Below, piece by piece: positions 58,501 through 64,000 of a stretch of 64,000 nt of DNA. Location: the NCBI GenBank assembly GCA_013389115.1, contig JACADY010000065.1, forward strand, positions 31,205 through 95,204, read 5' to 3'. A model generated the notes under the pieces. It was not told the DNA's origin and ran no database searches. It was given only the letters and a program-made list of their open reading frames with translations. Both the position numbers and the translations under genes were made by a program. The stretch comes from Alphaproteobacteria bacterium. GTDB lineage: Bacteria > Pseudomonadota > Alphaproteobacteria > Micropepsales > Micropepsaceae. Numbering within the stretch: the stretch's first letter is position 1; each line of letters starts with the position of its first letter.

Positions 58501-58953
58501 GCCGCTGAGGATCAAGTCACCTTCGATCTCGGCACCGTCGAGGTTGATGTCGGGAAACTCCGTTCCGTTAGAATCTGCAGGGGCCGGTTTGAACTTGCAG
58601 TCCTTAAAGGTGAGGCGAGAGAAATGCCCGTGGTCTCCATTGAAGCCGCCGTCAAAGACACATTCCTCGAAGATGATCACCGGCAGGCGGCCACAGCATG
58701 CTGTTTGGGCGCCCTCGAGGTCTATGCGACCTTGAAATCTCGTATTGGAAACATGGATGCCTGACGGCGCAATCTTATGACCTCCTTCAGGGCATGTTGA
58801 GGTTGGCTGAAGGCCGAGCATGAATCGCCGAAAGAACTCGGCCCGGATTTCCGGGTTTTGGATGTTCTTACAGTTCGCTTCCTGACCTTCCTTTGATTTC
58901 TCGCAAAGAACCTTTTCTGCCCCAGTCGGCTCCTTGAGCATGACTGCCCCCAT
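55546..58953 (-). CDS. 1135-residue beta-helix-like repeat protein with C-terminal membrane domain
   Basis: A large protein of unknown function. Residues ~40-620 are many short beta-strand repeats of the bactofilin/pentapeptide style (INLDGAEIEGDLILSG, VQLASAEIAGDLKL, ISLKGAKIAGETWI), including three tandem 41-residue units at about 390-512. A middle section (~620-900) is not recognised. The C-terminus has membrane helices at about 954-973, 982-1005 and 1108-1126, with YRYGYGPVRALATPL between the first two; similar YG.xP.RAL motifs end repeat proteins sometimes annotated as membrane-associated oxidoreductases, with no proof of function. The N-terminal third is visibly AT-richer than its neighbours, suggesting recent acquisition. 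There is no signal peptide; the ATG at 58953 is preceded by GGAA only. Confidence 0.85.
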   Translation of the reverse strand: MGAVMLKEPTGAEKVLCEKSKEGQEANCKNIQNPEIRAEFFRRFMLGLQPTSTCPEGGHKIAPSGIHVSNTRFQGRIDLEGAQTACCGRLPVIIFEECVFDGGFNGDHGHFSRLTFKDCKFKPAPADSNGTEFPDINLDGAEIEGDLILSGSRPLTTQNGDSTKTEGVSDRLWFTAEGARIDGDLEAKEAVFIAPNARNLPPVDGGLRYAVQLASAEIAGDLKLCPGVQLKGGISLKGAKIAGETWIAGAKIEAGDGVAINAQSAQFGAVFAIRSLERNNGTVDRTEITGEVRFLETEIRGSLDLNGIEIKKNEKNKSPETEEAGISAAQLHVHGSINMGSVNKPDGSELAFTSQMPVRFRDLKAGGSVYLEKAEICAGEHAANDIGVTFVNSRIGRNLLHSGTTSALLILNLDVEGGVKLAGQCSGPVTFEYGRIGGKLEHSGTPSKLEIRNLDVEGDVTLAGQYGGPVTFVNSRIGRNLWHSGTPSELEIRNLDVEGDVTLAGQYRGPVTFKDSKVSGALILDGFQFDPLRCKGGRKLDLQHVVVEGKLLIQEDPKRFSDPDAIQIQDARTIQLGCYPGWSLIDAHVVRDGVSGRVGFLIEKNGKGRSRILDGNSNKLHEINQQGALKIDTPAQAKEYLRLFCAYVWGEDGAFTVVEAESQLCGAQNMSVAPLADPVWQENGWKFTDVIIRYAADFFKAHFIVYTTDEKGRKGLIEMTDDTPLNVKADADAIPLYPRTRDDKPLVREPKNQNHDDASMEPPFCLDTSRKWKEMQPVPGRLRTNLVGLLQRYASAVDFGEVTIDLTDSHCGTLEDSDGRGWGSSSKLKLQNFTYDKTSRDETSRAEAQRWALGHWLTQLRRRALGGETSRPAKSRIAWLGQQFPRRVTWLDRLKRAWGRSDSTSSSINAQDYFPQTYTWLINVLRSQGDEAAARVVAIEKSRIEWAVYAADQMFLLRWVAQIAAVLYGVCYRYGYGPVRALATPLVFILLGGLSFQAANEMGLLVIGTTPVASVAVMGKAEMSPAIPLTDSRLASSTLPCGSGINTYLYAADIFIPLLDLRQEGRCDVRGATPEGAILGTENSEQDIFARMTSVFRTTAFWEWGKSLYAMLGWLVISLSIYTWIEAMRRFDRVG
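57416..57784 (-). repeat. Three tandem 123-bp coding repeats
   Basis: Units 57416-57538, 57539-57661 and 57662-57784 are exactly 123 bp (41 codons) each. The first two are very similar in DNA (shared CGTGACGTCGCCCTCGACAT, then CCAGGTTCCGGATCTCGAG); the third is more diverged. At protein level each reads TF....RIG..L.HSGT.S.L.I.NLDVEG.V.LAGQ..GPV. They sit in the beta-helix region of the 1135-residue protein and reflect recent internal duplication. Confidence 0.92.
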
Positions 58954-59062
58954 AGTTTGTTTCCATATTCTACACTATTAAGTTGAAGCTATTGTAGCGC
59001 TCAATCACACGCGCTCTTGCGTGTCCAGCATTTCGATCTCGACAGAGGCGATGGTCTCGCCG

Positions 59063-59091
59063 CTTGCGGGGGCTTGGGGCCCTCCCTATAT
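59063..59091 (+). promoter_or_regulatory. RpoH (sigma-32) type promoter of dnaK
   Basis: CTTG (59063-59066), an 18-bp spacer and CCTATAT (59085-59091) match the alphaproteobacterial heat-shock promoter pattern CTTG-N17/18-CYTATnT. The expected start is near 59098, giving a dnaK leader of about 115 nt. No CIRCE site is visible in the 258-bp gap, which otherwise contains a small ACACGC/GCGTGT hairpin (59007-59024). Confidence 0.7.
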
Positions 59092-59211
59092 ACCCTCCCG
59101 ACACCCGGAATTTCAGCCGGATTTCCCGAACGACAGTCGGGGGGCCGCCAGGGGGTGCCAGGTCATTGGGCCCCGGCAGAGCCTGCCGCAAACAAGAAGG
59201 ACGTAACATCT

Positions 59212-61119
59212 ATGGCGAAAGTGATCGGCATCGACCTCGGAACCACCAATTCCTGCGTCGCCGTCATGGAAGGCGGAAAGCCCAAGGTCATCGAAAATGC
59301 CGAGGGCATGCGCACCACTCCCTCCATCGTCGCCTTTACCCAGGACGGCGAAAGGCTGGTCGGCCAGCCCGCCAAGCGCCAGGCCGTCACAAACCCCGAA
59401 TTCACCTTCTACGCGATCAAGCGGCTGATCGGACGGCGGTTCGATGATCCGATGGCGCAAAAAGACGCCCAGCTCATGCCCTACAAGATCGTCAAGGCGG
59501 ACAATGGCGATGCCTGGGTCACAGGGCACGATGGCGGCAAGATCAGCCCCTCGCAAATCTCTGCCTATACGCTGCAGAAAATGAAGGAGACGGCCGAGGC
59601 CTATCTGGGCGAAAAGGTCGCCCAGGCCGTCATTACAGTTCCCGCCTATTTCAACGACGCGCAGCGCCAGGCGACCAAGGATGCCGGCCGCATCGCCGGC
59701 CTTGAGGTCCTGCGCATCATCAACGAGCCGACCGCGGCCGCGCTTGCCTATGGCCTCGACAAAAAGGCGTCGGGCACGATCGCCGTCTATGACCTTGGCG
59801 GCGGCACGTTCGACATCTCGATCCTTGAAATCGGCGACGGCGTCTTTGAGGTGAAGTCCACCAACGGCGATACGTTCCTCGGCGGCGAAGATTTCGACAT
59901 GCGGCTCGTCGACTATCTCGCCGATGAGTTCAGAAAGGAACAGGGCATCGATCTGCGCAAGGATCGTCTTGCCCTTCAGCGCCTCAAGGAAGCCGCCGAA
60001 AAGGCGAAGATCGAGCTTTCCTCAACGACACAGACGGAAATCAACCTGCCTTTCATCACGGCGGATGCGAGCGGGCCCAAGCACCTCACCATGCGCCTTA
60101 CCCGCGCGAAGCTTGAGGCCCTCGTCGATGACCTCGTGCAGCGCACGATCACGCCCGTCAAACAGGCGCTGAAGGATGCGGGGCTCTCGGCCAACGACAT
60201 CAACGAGGTCGTGCTCGTGGGCGGCATGACGCGCATGCCCAAGATCCAGGAGCTGGTGAAAAGCTTCTTCGGGAAAGAGCCGCACAAGGGCGTCAATCCG
60301 GACGAGGTCGTCGCCCTTGGCGCCGCGATCCAGGCCGGCGTCCTCAAAGGCGAGGTAAAGGACGTTCTGCTGCTCGATGTGACGCCGCTCTCGCTCGGCA
60401 TCGAAACCTTAGGCGGCGTCTTCACGCGCCTCATCGACCGCAACACCACGATCCCGACGAAGAAGAGCCAGGTGTTCTCGACCGCGGAAGACAATCAGCA
60501 GGCGGTGACGATCCGCGTGTTCCAGGGCGAGCGCGAAATGGCGGCCGACAACAAGATGCTCGGCCAGTTCGATCTCATGGGCATTCCCTCCGCGCCGCGC
60601 GGCGTGCCGCAGATCGAGGTCACCTTCGATATCGACGCCAACGGCATCGTCAATGTCTCGGCCAAGGACAAGGCGACCGGCAAATCGCAGAACATCCGCA
60701 TTCAGGCATCGGGCGGACTTTCGGAAGCCGACATCCAGAAGATGGTCAAGGAAGCCGAAGAGCACGCCAGCGAAGACAAGAAGCGCCGCGAAGTGGTGGA
60801 GGCACGCAACCATGCCGAAGCCCTTATCCATCAGACGGAAAAGAACCTCGCGGATTATGGCGACAAGGTTCCACCGGCTGAAAAGTCGGGCATCGAAGCC
60901 GCCATCGCCGCGCTTAAATCCGTCAAGGACGGTGAAGACGTCGCTGAGATCCAGCAAAAGACGCAGGCCCTGATGCAGGCGTCGATGAAGCTGGGCGAGG
61001 CCATGTACAAGGCCCAGGGCGGGGCGGGCGAAACCGCCGGACCTGCAAGCGGCGATGACACGATCGTCGATGCCGACTACGAAGAGGTCGATGAGAAGAA
61101 GAAGAAGGGCCAGGGCTGA
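59212..61119 (+). CDS. dnaK: Chaperone protein DnaK (Hsp70)
   Basis: ATP-driven chaperone. At 635 residues: [20 protein letters not shown] at the N-terminus, [51 protein letters not shown] and the substrate domain through [14 protein letters not shown]. Ends with the EEVD-like [20 protein letters not shown] lies about 9 bases before the ATG. A likely heat-shock promoter is at 59063-59091. It works with GrpE (52928) and DnaJ (61283). Confidence 0.99.
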   Translation: MAKVIGIDLGTTNSCVAVMEGGKPKVIENAEGMRTTPSIVAFTQDGERLVGQPAKRQAVTNPEFTFYAIKRLIGRRFDDPMAQKDAQLMPYKIVKADNGDAWVTGHDGGKISPSQISAYTLQKMKETAEAYLGEKVAQAVITVPAYFNDAQRQATKDAGRIAGLEVLRIINEPTAAALAYGLDKKASGTIAVYDLGGGTFDISILEIGDGVFEVKSTNGDTFLGGEDFDMRLVDYLADEFRKEQGIDLRKDRLALQRLKEAAEKAKIELSSTTQTEINLPFITADASGPKHLTMRLTRAKLEALVDDLVQRTITPVKQALKDAGLSANDINEVVLVGGMTRMPKIQELVKSFFGKEPHKGVNPDEVVALGAAIQAGVLKGEVKDVLLLDVTPLSLGIETLGGVFTRLIDRNTTIPTKKSQVFSTAEDNQQAVTIRVFQGEREMAADNKMLGQFDLMGIPSAPRGVPQIEVTFDIDANGIVNVSAKDKATGKSQNIRIQASGGLSEADIQKMVKEAEEHASEDKKRREVVEARNHAEALIHQTEKNLADYGDKVPPAEKSGIEAAIAALKSVKDGEDVAEIQQKTQALMQASMKLGEAMYKAQGGAGETAGPASGDDTIVDADYEEVDEKKKKGQG

Positions 61120-61282
61120 GGCCAGGCTTCTTGCGTGAATTCTTCCCCTCAAGACCTTTGGCTATTCCGTTGAGCACCCCTCTTTGCCATCTCCGTTCCG
61201 GCGTGGTCCTGGTCGCAAGATCAGGGCCGCCCGGGTCGCCAGGCGATTGCCATCGCGCGAGCCTGCATGATCGGGTGAGGGC

Positions 61283-62413
61283 ATGAGCAAGCGGGATTAC
61301 TATGATGTTCTCGGCGTGCAGCGGACCGCCTCGCCCGATGAACTGAAGTCCGCCTATCGCAAACTCGCCAAGGAGCTTCATCCGGATCGCAATCCGGGCG
61401 ATGAGACTTGCGAGCAGAAATTCAAGGCCATCAACGAAGCCTATGATGTCCTTAAAGACCCCGAGAAGCGCGCCGCCTATGACCGCTTTGGCCATGGCGC
61501 GTTCGATGGAATGGGCAATGGCTTTCGGGGTTTCAGCGGCGATTTTGCCAGCGCTTTTTCCGATGTGTTCGATGATCTCTTCGGCGAGTTCATGGGCCGG
61601 CGCGGCGGCGGCCCGCGGCATACGCGCGGATCGGACCTTCGCTATAATCTCGAAATCACGCTCGAAGAGGCCTATCGCGGCAAGAGCACGACCATCAACG
61701 TGCCCTCCTCCACGCCGTGCGAGCCTTGCCAAGGCACGGGCGCGGAGCCGGGCTCGAAACCGCAGACCTGCCCCACCTGCAACGGACACGGCAAGGTGCG
61801 CGCGCAGCAGGGCTTTTTCACCATCGAGCGCACCTGCCCCAATTGCGGCGGCGCGGGACGGGTGATCAAGAACCCTTGCAAATCCTGCAACGGCGCGGGC
61901 CGGGTCGCCCGCGAGCGCACGCTTGCCGTCAATATCCCCCCCGGCGTCGAAGACGGCACGCGGATGCGCCTTTCGGGCGAGGGCGAAGCGGGATTGCGGG
62001 GCGGGCCCCCCGGCGATCTCTACATATTCCTTTCGGTCAAGCCGCACAAACTTTTCCAGCGCGACGGCGCCGATCTTCATTGCCGCGTGCCTGTCAGCTT
62101 CACGACCGCGACGCTTGGCGGCGCGATCGATGTTCCCACCGTCGATGGCGGGCGCACGAAGGTGCAGATCCCTGAAGGCACACAGTCCGGGCGCCAGTTC
62201 CGGGTGCGCAACAAGGGCATGCCGCATGTGCGCTCGGGCGCAGTCGGGGATATGTACATCACCTGCGTCGTCGAGACGCCCGTCAATCTCTCCAAGAAGC
62301 AGAAAGAGTTGCTGCGTCAGTTCGAAGCGGAGGCCAAGGGCGATTCCAACAGCCCGGAGACCTCAAGCTTCTTCCAGAAGGTGAAGGAGTTCTGGGACGG
62401 GCTGAAGGAGTAG
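61283..62413 (+). CDS. dnaJ: Chaperone protein DnaJ (Hsp40)
   Basis: Co-chaperone stimulating DnaK ATPase. At 376 residues: J domain with HPD in [10 protein letters not shown] (about residue 33), a Gly/Phe region with FMGRRGGG, four zinc CxxCxGxG repeats ([32 protein letters not shown]) and the C-terminal substrate domain. Follows dnaK by 163 bp on the same strand. Confidence 0.99.
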   Translation: MSKRDYYDVLGVQRTASPDELKSAYRKLAKELHPDRNPGDETCEQKFKAINEAYDVLKDPEKRAAYDRFGHGAFDGMGNGFRGFSGDFASAFSDVFDDLFGEFMGRRGGGPRHTRGSDLRYNLEITLEEAYRGKSTTINVPSSTPCEPCQGTGAEPGSKPQTCPTCNGHGKVRAQQGFFTIERTCPNCGGAGRVIKNPCKSCNGAGRVARERTLAVNIPPGVEDGTRMRLSGEGEAGLRGGPPGDLYIFLSVKPHKLFQRDGADLHCRVPVSFTTATLGGAIDVPTVDGGRTKVQIPEGTQSGRQFRVRNKGMPHVRSGAVGDMYITCVVETPVNLSKKQKELLRQFEAEAKGDSNSPETSSFFQKVKEFWDGLKE

Positions 62414-62452
62414 GATTGACAGATCTGAAGCTCGGCACGCATAGCTCGTGTC

Positions 62453-62517
62453 GTGTCGCTTCCGAAATTCGCTAAATGCCGATATCAGTGATCGAGCGAA
62501 TTTCGGAATCGAGACAC
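62453..62517. repeat. Perfect 14-bp inverted repeat downstream of dnaJ
   Basis: TTCCGAAATTCGCT (62460-62473) and AGCGAATTTCGGAA (62495-62508) are perfect inverted repeats around a 21-bp loop. GTGTC (62453-62457) and GACAC (62513-62517) extend the symmetry. It lies in the dnaJ-pyrF gap, ends 8 bp before the pyrF ATG and is AT-richer than its surroundings. It looks like a small mobile palindrome; it could also act as a dnaKJ terminator or mRNA 3' protector. Confidence 0.75.
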
Positions 62518-62525
62518 TAGGCCTC

Positions 62526-63239
62526 ATGACTTCCTTATCGGCCCGCGACCGCCTTATCGTCGCGCTCGATCTGCCCAGTATCGAGGAGGCGCTTGCCCTG
62601 ACGCGCCGGATTGGGGATGCGTGCCGTTTCTACAAGATCGGCCATCAGTTGCTATTCACAGGCGGAGAGCGGCTGGCACGCGAACTCATCGCGGCCGGGA
62701 ACAAGATCTTCATCGACGCCAAACTGCTCGACATCGAAGAGACTGTGGCGAAGGGCACCGCCAGTATCGCCAGTCTCGGCGCCACATTCCTCACCGTCCA
62801 TGCCTATCCCCACGCAATGGCCGCAGCCAGGCGCGGGGCGGGTTCGAGCGGCCTCCAAATCCTCGGCGTCACGGTTATGACCAATCTCAACGATGGCGAC
62901 CTTGACCAGATCGGCTATGCGCTGGATGTGCGCCGGCTCGTCGAGCGGCGCGTCCGGCAGGCGCTCGAGGCCGGCATCGCGGGCGTCGTCGCGAGCGCCG
63001 CGGAAGCGCCGATGATCCGCGCCCTTGCAGGCGAGCGGCTTCTCATCGTGACGCCCGGCATCCGGCGCGCTGAAGACGCCGCGCATGATCAGAAGCGCGT
63101 GCTCTGCCCCCGCGAAGCCATCCGTTCGGGATCCGATTACCTCGTCGTCGGGCGGCCGATCCTTGCCGCCGCCGATCCGCGGGGTGCGGCGCAAGGCTTT
63201 CAGGATGAGATCGCGCACGCATTGGAGCACAGGCCATGA
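62526..63239 (+). CDS. pyrF: Orotidine 5'-phosphate decarboxylase
   Basis: Last step of UMP synthesis. At 237 residues: [17 protein letters not shown], the catalytic block [14 protein letters not shown] (D-x-K-x2-D), [12 protein letters not shown] and the phosphate-binding [16 protein letters not shown] start at the ATG at 62526, the usual N-terminus; the frame is open back to 62448 through the inverted repeat. Overlaps dapB as ATGA. Confidence 0.96.
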   Translation: MTSLSARDRLIVALDLPSIEEALALTRRIGDACRFYKIGHQLLFTGGERLARELIAAGNKIFIDAKLLDIEETVAKGTASIASLGATFLTVHAYPHAMAAARRGAGSSGLQILGVTVMTNLNDGDLDQIGYALDVRRLVERRVRQALEAGIAGVVASAAEAPMIRALAGERLLIVTPGIRRAEDAAHDQKRVLCPREAIRSGSDYLVVGRPILAAADPRGAAQGFQDEIAHALEHRP

Positions 63240-64000
63240 GCGACATCCGTATCGCCATCGCGGGAGCGGCGGGGCGCATGGGACGCACGCTAATCGCGGA
63301 GGTTTGCTCAACGCCGGGCGCCGCGGTCGCCGGCGCGCTCGAGGCGCCGGGGAATCACCTCCTTGGAAAGGATGCCGGCGCGGTTGCGGGGATCGCGCCG
63401 CTCGATGTTCCGCTTACGGACGATATGCTCGCCGTCGTGGCGCGGGTCCACGCGATCATCGACTTCACGACACCGGCGACCAGCGTCGCGCTCGCTGCCC
63501 TTGCCGCGCAGGCCCGCATCGCGCACGTGATCGGCACGACAGGGTTCTCGGCTGAAGACGAGGATAGAATCCGGGCGGCCGCGCGGCACGCGACCATCAT
63601 CAAATCCGGCAATTTCAGCCTCGGCGTCAATGTGCTTGCCGGGCTCGTGCGGCTGGCGGCGAAGACGCTGGGGCCTGATTTCGACATCGAGATCATCGAG
63701 CTGCATCACCGCGCCAAGGTGGATGCGCCGTCTGGCACGGCGCTGTTGCTCGGGGCTGCGGCGGCGGAGGGGCGAGGGGGTGCGCTCGATGCCTTGCGCC
63801 TCCCAGCCCGCGAGGGGCACACGGGCGCGCGGCCAGAAGGCGGCATCGGCATGGCGGCGCTGCGCGGGGGATCGGTCGTCGGGGATCACACGGTTATCCT
63901 GGCCGGCGCGGCATGGGCTGCGAGCGCGACGCTGGTCGCCGGTGTCGTGAAGTCGATGATCGCGTGGACCCGCGCCACGACGGCGAGCATATCGTCCGTA
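63236..64000 (+). CDS. dapB: 4-Hydroxy-tetrahydrodipicolinate reductase, 3' end abnormal and cut by window
   Basis: NADPH-dependent enzyme of lysine and diaminopimelate synthesis. The first ~223 residues are normal: [39 protein letters not shown], the catalytic [15 protein letters not shown] and [14 protein letters not shown]. After that the expected GEGERIELTHRAEDR-type continuation is missing. Instead the frame runs into a reverse-complement copy of the gene's own interior (63920-64000) and is still open at the window edge. The last ~32 codons therefore should not be trusted as DapB sequence. Confidence 0.9.
   Translation, partial: MSDIRIAIAGAAGRMGRTLIAEVCSTPGAAVAGALEAPGNHLLGKDAGAVAGIAPLDVPLTDDMLAVVARVHAIIDFTTPATSVALAALAAQARIAHVIGTTGFSAEDEDRIRAAARHATIIKSGNFSLGVNVLAGLVRLAAKTLGPDFDIEIIELHHRAKVDAPSGTALLLGAAAAEGRGGALDALRLPAREGHTGARPEGGIGMAALRGGSVVGDHTVILAGAAWAASATLVAGVVKSMIAWTRATTASISSV
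63920..64000. repeat. Perfect 81-bp inverted copy of 63415-63495
   Basis: Every base from 63920 to 64000 is the reverse complement of 63495 to 63415 (positions sum to 127415). Partial complementarity continues to about 63901 with a few mismatches. The 424-bp spacer is dapB coding sequence. A long inverted copy inside a conserved gene, reaching the very end of the window, most likely reflects a fold-back join at a contig end. Confidence 0.9.

Overview
The window reads as high-GC chromosomal DNA of an alphaproteobacterium; I do not assign it below class. The evidence is gene order more than any single gene. The runs tsaB/rimI-fur-plsC-miaB-phoH-ybeY-corC-lnt-XRE-metK-trmB, rimP-nusA-ylxR-infB-rbfA-truB-rpsO-pnp, mutS/glnD-murJ-trpS, rsmI-yraN-gshB, hemW-rdgB-rph/hrcA-grpE and dnaK-dnaJ are class-typical arrangements. 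So is a Fur-family protein without C-terminal CxxC pairs. No rRNA, tRNA, phage, IS element or CRISPR array was seen.

Layout. 1-288: 3' end of a DUF4893-like gene. 408-22840 (minus strand): ogt, then the transcription/translation operon (pnp, rpsO, truB, rbfA, infB, ylxR, nusA, rimP), then methionine/tRNA/envelope genes (trmB, metK, an XRE regulator, lnt, corC, ybeY, phoH, miaB, plsC, fur, a fused tsaB-rimI, a nitroreductase, an nfuA-like gene). 23155-26090: class III cyclase, universal stress protein, DUF2333 protein. 26161-34417 (minus): trpS, murJ, glnD, mutS. 34532-39657: maeB, an OlsB-like acyltransferase, an AmpG-like MFS protein, a small secreted protein. 39658-39984: repeats. 39985-47838 (minus): comM, an unrecognised 380-residue protein, a Rieske oxygenase, gshB, a SirB1-type protein, a BON lipoprotein, yraN, rsmI. 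47895-52881: LpoA-like lipoprotein, hemW-rdgB-rph, then hrcA. 52928-62413: heat-shock genes grpE, dnaK and dnaJ, interrupted by a G/D-tailed membrane protein, an orphan histidine kinase and a 1135-residue beta-helix-like membrane protein. 62526-64000: pyrF and a dapB whose 3' end is damaged.

Most of the content is housekeeping. The parts worth a second look are: (i) the 1135-residue membrane protein with three 41-residue repeats between grpE and dnaK; (ii) a 125-bp dispersed repeat in three copies whose ends supply stop codons to neighbouring genes; (iii) a terminator-like hairpin with a U-run between the rimP promoter and the rimP start; (iv) a metK leader resembling part of the SAM/SAH riboswitch core; (v) the TsaB-RimI fusion; (vi) a perfect 81-bp inverted copy of an internal dapB segment at the window end, which looks like an assembly or amplification fold-back.

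All identifications come from reading motifs and recalling families; no database search was run.
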